Positions 23,092-33,557 of a stretch of 64,000 bases of DNA are shown here, piece by piece. Under the pieces are notes generated by a model that was given only the letters and a program-made list of their open reading frames with translations, was not told the origin of the DNA and did no database searches. This stretch comes from Benincasa hispida (lineage: Eukaryota > Streptophyta > Magnoliopsida > Cucurbitales > Cucurbitaceae), in the NCBI RefSeq assembly GCF_009727055.1, contig NC_052350.1:37822649-37886648 (forward strand), given 5' to 3'. The stretch's first letter is position 1. The number at the start of each line of letters is the position of its first letter. The position numbers and the translations under genes are program-made.

Positions 23092-26078
23092 TGTCACACA
23101 TCCTCCCAAGCTACCCTCTATTAACCTGAAAAAGAGATGTGAAGACGGCAGTTGCCAACTCTTTTATGAAACCTACTGCCCATCTGATACTTGTAACCTG
23201 TCTCCTCGTCTTTTCATAACCTGNTATATATATACATCTCAAACCTAAGCCTTAGAGGTATCAAGAACTTTAGATAACAGCTGAATTGGTTTTAACACAT
23301 CACAGACTTTACATACATATATACAAATCGAGGTTCACAAACGTAATTACAGACTTGGCTTTCCCCCAACTAATATATAAATGGTTACAAAATATTTCAA
23401 ACTTAATATTAGACCTAAAAAACTTCTTGTTCTATCTAAAATCTTCTAGCAGTGGTGTGGTAGACTAGCAGCTATAAGCTAGGCACCAAGAGTTGGGAAG
23501 CCTAGTAAGTGACTTATTTATCATAAATCAACATAAGCTCATTTTAAGTTAAGAGAACTATGTTAAATCATAAATACTTTCAGTATTTCAAGATTATTAA
23601 TATGTATGCTTTAAAATTTAAGAACTTTGCAATCTTAAAACATCACATGAAAATATAAGTAAAATCCTGAAATCATAGCGTGGCTTATGAAAACCTCATC
23701 AAACATCAATATATAGCTTGTACCCTTTTCACCTTAGTTGAGGTAAAGCAAGTTGATACAATCAACGTTGCAGCGTCGATAGCTCTCATACGTGCATGTA
23801 GAAATGCTCCCAAAAGGCTAAAACACCCTAATACAAGACCCAAAGTCTATATGTTTGTTAAAGTGGGCCCCAAATACCGTCATGTATACATAGGTAATCA
23901 ATTCCCTAGATATCTTCATCTCCTTGAGTATCAGGGTTCGGGATGCCTTCATCTTCTTGAGTATCAGGAATTAGGGTACATGAAATGTTCCTTTGCAAAT
24001 ATATTTTGAACATATTCATTGGGCATCCATAAATAACTTAAGCATTGAAATATATAAACATAAACATAATACTTTAAATAATATATTAGGAATGTCTATT
24101 GAAATCATGCTTGAAACATGTCATTTAAAAGATAGCATATTAAATTGAAGAGAGATCCATACTTTAACATAGCTTGGAAACATTAATGCATAAAGCTCAT
24201 ATAGAAGAAACCCATGGTCAAACATACTTTTAAAAACATTGATACATATAGCTTATAAGAGAGAAACTCATGCTTTTAGCATACATAGGAAACATGGAAG
24301 CCTATAGCTCACAAACCCTTTTTGTACAAGAGTTAACTTATTGCAAATAACACTATTCAATGAAAGCATTTAGGTAAAGCATATTAAATCATTTGTCACT
24401 CACCATTATTGGTTAGCTCCTCAAGAGATTGTAGGCTCTTCCAACCTCTATTTAGCCTATAAAATAAATTAATAACCCTTGGTTTCTCTAGCTCACCTTG
24501 AGCTTCATAACCTCAATTGAAACACTCATGAGCCCCATTTAATTCCAAATTATCCTTAGTTTAGGGTTTTAAATCCTTTAACCCTGAATTATTTAAAATA
24601 TCCTAAAACTAGCTTAAGATCCAAATTTATGCATTTCAAGGCTAACATATTCCAAAAACATCCAAATGGTCTTAAAAAATTACTTACAAACTTCAAATAA
24701 CTCAAATTAGGGTCAATGGACTTGAAAAATAGTGGTTGATGCATGGTGGGGTGTTGGATGGGTGGCAAACTACGCACATGGATGTGCTTGGACGTAGGAT
24801 GGGTAGCAAACCACGCCCTCAGGCGTGTTTGAGCTTACAGAGGTGCACGGGTGAGCGTGTCTGGGGTGCTGATGCGCACGAGATGGGCATACAGATACAG
24901 CATGCGCATGCGATAGGGCAAGGGTGGGAGGGCAGGCGCATGCAGGTGCCTTCAACCTTCAGCTGGTGGTTCTCTTGTTCCTCGACAGCAACCTACTCAT
25001 ATTATTTTAGCTCTAATTTCATCAATTTTTAACCAAATTACCTCAAATTTCTTCCATAAGACTTTAAATTCATGTTTACCTAACTAACCTAAAGATTTTA
25101 ACTTTAAAATCCTTTGGATACTTCGAAATCAGCCTTCTTAACTCAAGTGCTCACAAACTCATAAATTTCTGAACAACCTTCAAATCTTTATCAAAAACAT
25201 CTTCTTCTTGCACTCCAATTGCTTTGACAGCCTTTGAGCGTCTTCCTAACACACCTCTATGAGTTTAGGTCAAATAAAATGGAGAATGGCATGAGGGAAT
25301 TGAAAATGCCAACCCACTCAAGTCGAGTTAAGGCCTTCCACTGACTGTACCTATACAACTCCAATCTCTTGTTGCTACCTCCTTCAACTAGTCAACCCCA
25401 CTACTCTTAATTACCTATTTCCTTTCTATTTTTTTTTTTTCATTTTTAAATACTTAAATATTTTTATTTGAATGTCCTTAAAATTAATTAAATTACCCAT
25501 AAAATTTTCTTTTAAATTTCATGCTTCATTCTTATTTAATCATGTCACTCCTCCAAGTACTACACTTCATTCTTAGCCAAATTTCATCTTCAATTCACTT
25601 GACTAATTGGTAATATCTAGATAATTCTCCCCTTGATATTTACATATTTTCCTAACTTAATTCCAACACTTTGACAATTTTAGGGTTTCAAGTTATCACC
25701 CAATTTTTCCTTCCATTTGATTCAACACAAGTAATCACACCACTTAAGGTAGAATTCCTTTAGTTCAATCCTAAAATTCATTGAAGATACTTAGGTTGTT
25801 CAATCTCTAAATGAGACTTTAAAGCTTAACTTTAAACTAAAAAATAAGTAGTAAGGATTTAGTGTTTAGCACTTAACCACTCTAGAGCATTATTTCAAGA
25901 TTTACTTAGATTTTATTAAGCCTAGCACTTAAAAAGATTTCCTTCTTATTACCCTTGTTTGTTAAGCTTCACACCTATACAATAAAGACCAAACTTACTA
26001 TGCATCTTAAAGCATACAAACACTAGAGTTAACTTCAAAGTATAGGTTCTTAGGAACTCAAGTTCTAGGGCCTATACA
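23092..26078 (-). mobile_element. Gypsy-type LTR-like insertion in the integrase of S
   Basis: It interrupts the integrase of S between the Asp-Val and the Trp-Gly-Pro of its first catalytic motif. On the minus strand its end, GGATGTGTGACA, and the preceding ~120 bp resemble the end of the solo LTR at 26688-29502 (AAAAGAGTTGG, TCAGGTTAA/TAGATTAA, GTGTGACA). The start is less sure: TGTATAGGCCC at 26078, or TGATAACTTGAAACCC near 25696. I found no clean target duplication and no gag or pol. One N lies at 23223. Confidence 0.55.
24735..24965. repeat. GC-rich island with a ~42 bp tandem repeat
   Basis: It stands out from AT-rich surroundings. GATGGGTGGCAAACTACGC near 24757 recurs as GATGGGTAGCAAACCACGC near 24799. 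GCATGCGCATGC lies near 24900. Open frames on both strands are by-products of the composition. Confidence 0.5.
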
Positions 26079-26235
26079 TCACTATAGATAAGAGCAAGAG
26101 GTACATGTGAAGTAGATAAGGACAAAGAAAATGGAAGCTTACACATTTTGCCATCTAAATGGTGTTTACAAACATCAAATTGTTCTGAGATTAAAGGAAC
26201 ATGAATGGAACTAAGAACATTTTGAAGGACAAAAT
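26079..26235 (-). pseudogene. pol: GAG-pre-integrase piece of S
   Basis: The minus strand reads VLQNVLSSIHVPL, CKHHLDGKMCKLPF and PLALIYSDV. These are the zinc-binding GKM/LPF region and the first catalytic Asp region of a copia integrase. The second Cys of CxxC is His. The piece is stranded between two insertions and continues at 23091. Confidence 0.75.
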
Positions 26236-26687
26236 TGTTGGGATGTATGCCCTAAAATAGTTATATGTTAATTGAATCAATGGTTGATTAGTTTTATGTA
26301 ACTTATGCAATAATCCATTAACTAAGATCCAAGGTTATCTAATGTTACTTAAACATGTATGTGGATACATAAAGGTGGATCATGTATAAATGATAACCTA
26401 AATGGTATGTAGTACATGGATAAAGTCGAGTGCCTTATCATGGTAACACTACTGATATAGCCCGCTTTGTAAATGTTACAACTATTGTAAAGTGTTACAA
26501 ATGATCTGATCCTGATCATTCATGTAGAGACATGTGAGCGGGTATCCTATATAAAGAGTTTGTATAAGGTCGGACCACAAAATGTTGAGTCTCTCTTCAT
26601 AACACCGTTACTATAAGAAACTCACTTTTCACTAGGATGACCATAGATGACTTGACCTTAATCCTGAGTGAGTTGTGAACTCCTGCC

Positions 26688-29502
26688 TGTAAACCCCGAA
26701 CCCTATTTTTCCTACTTAAGTATGATACTTAATATGTTAATTAAAATTAAGTATAAGTTAATGTAATGTTTGTAGGGAAAGCTTGAGGATGATAAAGAGG
26801 AAGGAAAAGTTTTAAGTATGGAGAAACAAGGCTCTCAGGTAGCATTGGTATGAAGACATTAGGTGATGATATTTGGGTAAGTGTGAAAGCTAAATGTGTC
26901 ATGCGTTGATAGCCATTTGTTGAAGGTTGTTGAGGTGTGCAGCAGCCATGCTTCTAGGAGGTTAGTTGATCGCATGATGAGTGTAAGGCATGAAGGAAAT
27001 GACTAAGTGTTAGTCGTGAGTTGTTACTATGCGTTAGCGAGGGCAATGCGCCAATCAAAGGCCTTGAGAGGTTAGGTTGGCAAGAAGGTGCACAACATTG
27101 TATGGACGTCTAGGTGATGGGTTGCAATGTGCGTTGGTTAGGTGAGGCAGCGTGCATTGACCAAATGAGTTGCGTGGGCAGGCAAGACCATGTGATGGTG
27201 ATTGGTCTAGGTGATGAGCGCAAAAGACACTAATGTATGCGCTGGCTAGTAGACGATACGAGGCAATATAAGGAGCCTTGGACTCATGACTGAGGCTATG
27301 TGATGTTTAAGCAAAGGCCACAGGCAAGGGAAAGGCGATGGCACTAGACCAAGCGATGGGCAAGATGCGTTGAGGCTATGTGTTGGCCAAGGGGTTGTAT
27401 GTTGAATGTGCCATGCGATGGAAAGATGATTAGTGAGCCTTGCATTGATTAAGTGGTGATCACAACTTAGTCACCCACTTTAATGGCCTAACTATCGAGA
27501 TTAAGGGAACTAATCCCACTTAGTGGTTGAGTTGGTAGTCTAAGTTTTAAAAGAGGCATGTAGTGTTTAGTATAAAAAGGAAAGCCTCAGTTCAGGAACT
27601 CGGTTTGAGCAATCAACTTGTGCTATTTAGGTGATTCCAGAGACATTTGATTGAGTTGGTAGACATTTGAGTGTAGTTGAAGCACTAAGGCTACCGGAAG
27701 AAATCTTCTATGGATTCAAGTTGGAATCTAAAGAAAACTTCAAGAAGATCAGGCTCTCGGATAAGTCTAAGCTAGTGGTGAAGATTAGAGAATTTCAACC
27801 AAATCAAGAGAAATTCATAGCTCAAATTTTAAGGTGAGCAAGTAAGATATTTTAAAACAAGTTTGTAGAAGGAAATTTTCCAAGAAAAGGTCTGAAAAAT
27901 AAGTTATTCGAGCTCAAAGATGAATATATAATTTTGGTTTGAATAAGCAGGTAACTGCTTAGGTTGAGCAAGCAAGCAACTTGCACGGCCAGACGGTGAG
28001 GTAAGTGAATGCGTGCGTGGAGAGCTAAGCTGCGTGAAAGGGATGCATTGGGCTGGGCACAAGGATGCGTTGAGATACGTTAGACCATGTGGCACATGTT
28101 GAATCGTAAGCATAGAAGGGCGTTGTGCGGGCGATAAGCTGTATGGCAGTGCACTGAGGTTGTGCGAGCAGGCGCGCGAGGCGTTGGGTGCAAAGTTGCA
28201 CTAAGGGTATGTTGGTGCGTAGCTGGACAAGTGCATGAGGCATGCAATGGGCGTATAGAAGGTCTTGTGGCTGCATAACCTAGAAACATAACTTAAGAAA
28301 ATTCTAAGTGTTGAACGCATAAGAAGGTATGCGTTGAAGATTGAAAAGGATGCTTAAGGTTAAGTATTAAGTTCAATCAAGTGAGTTAGTTTCACAAGGA
28401 GACTTAAGGCATTAGCTAAACACGTTATTCATTTTCCACAGGGTTATCACCAATATGAAAGGCTTATCAACCCTAGGAAGAATGTCCAAGGCTGTGAGTG
28501 ACAAAACTAAATGTTTTTCCAATGTTTTAGTAACACATGCTTTACTTAAATATTTAAATTCATGCTTTCTTATGTTAAGATGATGTTTGAAATAATTTCC
28601 AAGCAAACTAGATTTCATGAAGCCTATTAATGCATACTAGTTTTAAGAAGTTTATGAAAGCATGGTTTAATATTTGTATACTCAATTTTTAGGAAGCATG
28701 CGTTGGAAGTTTTATGTTTTATAGTAAAGATGTTTAAGCATATGATTTATATTGCCTATGCTTCCAAAGTATGATTTAATTCAAAGAATGAGTTTTATGA
28801 TGACTACTAGAACCTGATACTGAAGGACATTGTGAAGGTATCTGAGCAGTAGTACCTAAGGTATGACAGTACTTAGTTATTACCATGTGCACGTAGGTAG
28901 AGATGACGTTGATTGTGTTGAGATTACTCCACACCAACTAAGGTTTTCCATTGAGGGATTGAGCAAAAGGGTTCTCTCTCAACTAAGGATCATGTTAAGC
29001 TATGTTTGAAAATTTTAAATATGAGTTTGCTTGGCAAATTTTCAGTTTAAAACATGATGTTTATGATTTATTAGTCATTCACTGGGCTAGTAACTCACTC
29101 GTTTTAAATGTTTTCTTCCTCAAATAGTGGTCAATTCCCCAAAGGTTAATTGCACTGTTGCTCTGCCACTCAAGGACTTCAATCCTCAGAGAAGTTTTAG
29201 GTGTCTACTTGTAAATAATTGTACATATGTGTTGTGCATGTTAAGGACAAGGGCTAGCTATCAGGAGCCACTGAACTTTTTATCTGTTTGATGTAAATAT
29301 GTTGAATGCTTAACTTTGGTTGTGCTATCTGAGATTTAAGTATTTTAAATATTTATTTTTATATTCCAGGGTTTTTTGAGCAAGTTAAGAATGTAGGTTA
29401 AACAGTAAGTGCCACAAAAGAGTTGGTAACTGTTTTCGTTGGTAATTGTTTTCGTCACATTCTCTTCTAGATTAAGATGGTAATCTGGAAAGGGGTGTGA
29501 CA
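26688..29502 (+). mobile_element. Gypsy-type solo LTR (2815 bp) with near-perfect target duplication
   Basis: It starts TGTAAACCCCGAACCC and ends GGGGTGTGACA. It is flanked by CTGCC (26683-26687) and CTACC (29503-29507), a 4/5 match. It splits LTR T1 cleanly. There is no internal coding region, primer site or second LTR, so it is best read as a solo LTR, assigned to Ty3/gypsy on length and terminal sequence only. Two GC-rich stretches (about 26985-27480 and 27960-28290) are repetitive in GCG, GATG and GCGTTG text; frames in them look accidental. Plus orientation is inferred from the terminal sequence. Confidence 0.65.
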
Positions 29503-29659
29503 CTACCTATGAGGGCGATCATTTGATCTGCATGGGTGAGAGTGGCTAGATTCGTCGATTCAATATGCCTATCATTTTGGGGATTCGTCTGATCGAGGAA
29601 CTAGGAATGCAGCTACACAAGAAGAAATTCACTCATTCCCTAGTGTTAGGGTAAGTAAA

Positions 29660-29876
29660 TGTTGGAATGCCTTGATTATGACCCTAGGGTTTAGTAGTGC
29701 GTTATATAAACTCTCTAACCCTAGAGACGTCATTTGGTGTATTTAGAAAACACTCTCTAATAATACTATTCTCCCTCTGCCCCATGGATGTAGCTAACAT
29801 ATTGTTAGTGAACCACATATATCTGCATGTTGATTCTTTTTACGTTTTTGTATTCTTTAATTGTCGATTATGTAAT
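29660..29876 (+). mobile_element. Short solo LTR (217 bp) with GTAAA target duplication
   Basis: It starts TGTTGGAATGCC and contains a TATATAA box near 29703. It is flanked by GTAAA at 29655-29659 and 29877-29881. It interrupts LTR T1 between GGGTAAGTAAA and the text around 'CTCCCTTAAAGGTTGATTC', which is continuous in the LTR of Y. The 3' end reads GTAAT instead of a terminal CA, probably mutated. Confidence 0.6.
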
Positions 29877-30248
29877 GTAAAGAAACTACTCCCTTAAAGG
29901 TTGATTCCGAGGCTTAAACAATGTGGTGACACACCCTCTCCTAGCTCGAAAGAAGTTTGGTCATAGTTGGACTATGACTTATTGTTCATTAGAGAGATCA
30001 GTGATACTTAAGGAGTTAGATGTAACTATAGGGCAAAATGGTCATTTTGGTCAAGTTGTGCTTACGAGCAATTTTGAAGGGTCATTGAACCGTTGATTGG
30101 TTATATCTAATGGACACAGAAATATATATGTAGTGTGAAGAGTACAACTATCGATCTTTAATGGAGTAACTGACAGTTAATGAATGTTGATTAATTTGAT
30201 TAAAAAGTTCAATCATTTAGCTCAATAAGAGCTTCAATCATAAATACT

Positions 30249-31207
30249 TCTGTTAAATTAAATAACATCCATTGACAGTCGGTCACTTCATTAAAGACCA
30301 ATAACTGCACTTTTTCGCAGTATAGATATATTTATGTGTCCATGAATATAATCAGTTAATAGTGAATTGACCTTTCACAAACTGCTCATAACTATAGTTG
30401 GGTCAAATTACCATTTTACCCTTGTAGTTACATGTAATTTTTTAAGTACCACTGATCCATCTAATGAACAATTAGTTATGGTCCAACTATAAACTAAACC
30501 CCTCTCTGGCCAATGAGAAGGTGAGGTGCCTCATTGTTCAAGACTCGAAGTCAATCTTTAAGGGAGAAATTTATCTATTTTCCCTCAAGACGGGAATGAG
30601 TGAATTTTATCTTGTGTGGTTGTACTCCCAGCTTCTTACTCGGACGAATCTCCAAAATGGTAGGCTTATTGAGTTGGCAGAACTGACGACTCTCACCCAT
30701 ACAAATCAAAGGATTGCTCTCATAGGCATGAGTTCACAACTCATTCAAGAATAAGGTCAAGTTACCCATGGTCATCCTAGTGAAATATAAATCTCTTCAA
30801 GTAATGGTGTTATAAAAGGGTCTAATCATTTTGTGAACCAGTCTAAAACAAACTCTTTGTATAGGATACCTCTACTCACATATCTTCACATGAATGATCA
30901 AGATCAAATCATTTGTGACACTTTACAATTATTGTAACAATTACAAGTTGTTTGTATCCATAGTGTTAATAGGATAAGGTACTCAATCTTATTCATATAC
31001 TACAGACCATTCAGGTTTTTACTTAAATATGATCCACTTGTATGTCAACTACATACATGTTTAAGTTACATAAAATAACCTTGGATTTTAGTTTATTAGA
31101 TTGGGTTAATGCAAATTAAATGTTGAAATAAAATAATACTTTACTTTATTAAATAAATAAATTGTGTACAAATAATTTACAAACTATGAAACCTATCAAT
31201 TCCAACA
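30249..31207 (-). repeat. Truncated copia LTR T2 (minus), fused tail to tail with T1
   Basis: Read on the minus strand it starts TGTTGGAATTG at 31207 and runs through the conserved LTR core (near 30870) to about 30249, where it meets T1. It has no continuation, primer site or internal region. Its first ~120 bp are unlike T1, so the pair is not a recent perfect foldback. It directly abuts the protease of S at 31208. Confidence 0.7.
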
Positions 31208-32023
31208 AAGTGAGCAGTACACCCTATGTCAGTCAACCAAACAGATGAATTTGGCAAGACAGATGTATTTTAAGAAGAATTTGCTGAAGCAGCGAAAGCA
31301 ACTAACTTGGTAGGTGGATGGTGACCTTGATATGAATAACTCATCCTATTGCAGCAATCGAGAGCAGAATGTCCAAACTTTTAACAAATTTGGCAATGAA
31401 CTTTGTTATTCAAACGACTTTGATCAGGTGGTTTATTTGAAGAAAATTGTCTAGTAGTTGACTGATTGGAAGGAAAAGCTTCTTTGTAACAGGTTGTCAG
31501 TCTTGAGATTCAGGATATTTGTTCTTGATGATGAAGAAAAGTGTTTGTCCAAAGTTTCCCAAACTTCTTTAGCGCTTTGACATCCAACTACATAAGGGAT
31601 AACATTCTGAGTTAAGGTTGCATTTCAGAGGAGTAATTAGAGCTTGATCATGGCCAGACCATTTCTCATATTCTAGATTACCAACAGATGGTTGTCCATC
31701 AGTACACAAGACTTTAGAAGGAGTAGGATACCATCCATTAACAATTGTTTAGAGTTTATGTTCTTTGAGAAGAGGGGAATCTGAAAGAAGTGTCACAGGA
31801 CATAATTTGTTGAATCAAGACTATACCAGATTGCAAATGTTCATGAGAAGAGATATGGAGGTAGTTTAAAATTCTCCATCTTGCATATTGAATGATTGAT
31901 GATGAACATAGTAATGTCAACCGATCGAAAAAGAGAGAGAATGAAAGCACATATTGAATCGAAAAAATCACAAAAGATTGAATGGTAAAAGAAGAAGCAA
32001 AAGTTAAAGAGGATCACTAGAAT
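31208..32023 (-). pseudogene. gag: Gag and protease start of S, pseudogene
   Basis: 31971-31756 is open on the minus strand in the gag N-terminal half, with multiple stops later. Near 31405-31360 a CCHC knuckle is readable as C-Q-I-C-stop-K-F-G-H-x4-C, with one internal stop. Protease follows, reading W-L-T-D-I-G-C-T-A-H-F near 31245-31208, where the catalytic D-T/S-G has become D-I-G. The frame is then cut by the LTR at 31207, and about 130 codons before the next S piece (26235) are missing. Confidence 0.7.
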
Positions 32024-32035
32024 GCTCTAATACCA
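32024..32035 (-). promoter_or_regulatory. Primer binding site of S
   Basis: The minus strand reads TGGTATTAGAGC immediately after the LTR end. It is one base from the initiator Met-tRNA-type site TGGTATCAGAGC. Confidence 0.75.
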
Positions 32036-32219
32036 TGATAACAATGAGAATAAATATAGTCTCCCTCGTCTCATTAATGAATAAACCTCACAGATATTTA
32101 TAATATAATGAGATTACACTTAGGGGAGATAAGATAATCTACCCATATAATGGAAACAAACTAACAGAAAACTACAATATTAACTAAACTGACATAAACT
32201 TCATCAAATGGTCATAACA
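32036..32219 (-). repeat. 5' LTR of S (184 bp)
   Basis: On the minus strand it starts TGTTATGACC and ends CATTGTTATCA directly at the primer site. Short LTRs fit the lineage suggested by its protein text. The outer flank is AAGAC (32220-32224); no partner copy was found because the 3' end is lost. Confidence 0.7.
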
Positions 32220-32577
32220 AAGACACGTGTCATTCTTTAAGACTTTTTTTTAAGTTTAATTTGAGACACAAATACATTTATAACTGGTCATAAATTTAAT
32301 GATATGTAATTATGTCACTTGTGATGGACTAAAATTTGGGTTAACCAGATAAATTAGAGAAGTTTCATTTGAAAAAAATAGTAAAATGTTTACAAAATTG
32401 TGAAAATAACAAAAATGAATTAAATAATAAAAATAATAACAAAAAATTGTTAAAACTGCCCTCACCTAAAAGTGAATACGTAATGTTCAAAAATTGAAGC
32501 TAGGGAGTCTAAAAAACTACAAATACACTATAACTAAAAAATTACCATGCTCAATGTAGATGGCCAAATGTCCAATC
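32220..32577. other. AT-rich spacer between S and X
   Basis: No gene or repeat structure seen. CAATC (32573-32577) is the left half of the expected target duplication of X; the right half lies beyond the window. Confidence 0.6.
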
Positions 32578-33158
32578 TGTTGGGAAAATATCCTAGAACT
32601 CGCAGCTCGTAAATTTTGTGTTAAACATTCTATTTATCAATAAAATATTATTGAGTATTTTATTCAATATAGTCATTGATATTGCATTCTATTATGAAAA
32701 TCCAATAAACAAATCAATGGCTATAGTATGAATACTTTAACTTTATGTGTTGATATAAACAGGATCAAGTTATAGTATATAGCCTAAATGGTCTATAAGT
32801 ATATGGATGAAGTTGGGTATTTCATCCTGGTAACACTATTGGATGCGACCCATTTCGTATATTGATACAAATGATGTGATCCAAAAATCATTTATGTAGA
32901 GACACGTGAGTGGGGGCATCCTATGCAATGAGTTTGCATAAGACTGAACCTCGAAATAGTCACTTTTTTTTATAACAACCGTTTACTGTTAAAATTGACT
33001 ATTTTAAAATAATATGACCTAGGATAACATGATCTTAATCCTGAGCTCACTATGAACTCCTGTTTATTTCGGGATTATCCTTTGATCTGCATAGGTGAGA
33101 GTAGTCCAACAGCACTGCTCAATACATCTCCCATTTTGGGGATAAGACTGGGTAAATT
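32578..33158 (+). repeat. 5' LTR of X, left part
   Basis: It matches the start of the 3' LTR of X and carries the conserved core near 32935. Near 33158 it turns into the 3' end of an LTR of Y (GTATACTTCCTCCTTCC, as at 50427). The rest of the X LTR resumes at 50826, with an unknown stretch missing. Confidence 0.75.
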
Positions 33159-33557
33159 GTATACTTCCTCCTTCCCTCTACCAAATTAACACAGAGCCCA
33201 CACCTCATGGATTCTCACTCCGAGAATACTAAGGTTGCCGAGTGGTAGTGTCGAGGGCTTGCTATTTGAGGATCAAACAGTTCGTGATTGTGACGAGAGA
33301 GCGAGAGATTGTTGTTCGATTGCTCATGAGAGCGAGAGATTATTTTACAATTGCTCACGAGAGCAAGAAATTTCTAGAAGAAGAGTTCTTCAAAGGTATG
33401 TCTCTCAATTCCTTTTGTTTTAGTAAGAAAGCATGCTGTAATTTTCTCTATAATGCATAATTGTTCTTATATGTTTGTGAATGCATTTATTCTTTCACAA
33501 TGGGCTTGGAAAGATCTTGCTTCCACTCACTAGTTCTCTTGAATAAGAGTTCCTTCA
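33159..33557 (+). repeat. 5' LTR of Y, last ~400 bp only
   Basis: It aligns with 50427-50825. It contains three tandem degenerate copies of a GAGAGCGAGAGATTG unit (33288-33373) and a donor-like AAAG/GTATGT at 33395/33396, and ends TTCCTTCA. Confidence 0.78.

Larger units (their letters stand above)
26236..30248 (+). repeat. Truncated copia LTR T1 (plus), carrying two insertions
   Basis: It starts TGTTGGGATGTATGCCC. The LTR text continues 26236-26687, 29508-29659 and 29882 to about 30245. These pieces join without loss when the solo LTRs at 26688-29502 and 29660-29876 are taken out. It contains the conserved core (GTTTGTATAAGGTCGGACCAC near 26565). It ends near 30245, where an LTR in the opposite direction begins. 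Confidence 0.72.
21340..32219 (-). mobile_element. Copia element S (short-LTR lineage), minus strand, broken by insertions
   Basis: Read on the minus strand, the pieces are in order: 184 bp LTR (32219-32036), primer site, gag with knuckle, protease, [insertion 31207-26236], GAG-pre-integrase, [insertion 26078-23092], integrase core, linker, RT, RNase H. The protein text differs from U, W, X, Y and V: the linker has HSMQTRSKSG and the RNase H has CDNQPTIQI, which suits another copia lineage. The 3' LTR was not found; the element ends in RNase H near 21340. Confidence 0.75.

Noticed and set aside
24736..25032. 98-codon plus-strand frame
   Set aside because: It lies in the GC-rich island of the gypsy-type insertion, is open on the other strand too, and has no domain.
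27904..28289. Overlapping minus-strand frames rich in His, Thr and Pro
   Set aside because: They arise from the GC-rich repetitive island of the solo LTR. Several frames are open together, which is a composition effect.
33236..33260. GCCGAGTGGTAGTGTCGAGG resembles a tRNA A-box region (also near 50506)
   Set aside because: No matching acceptor stem, B box or cloverleaf around it. It lies inside an LTR, and related LTRs have diverged at this point.
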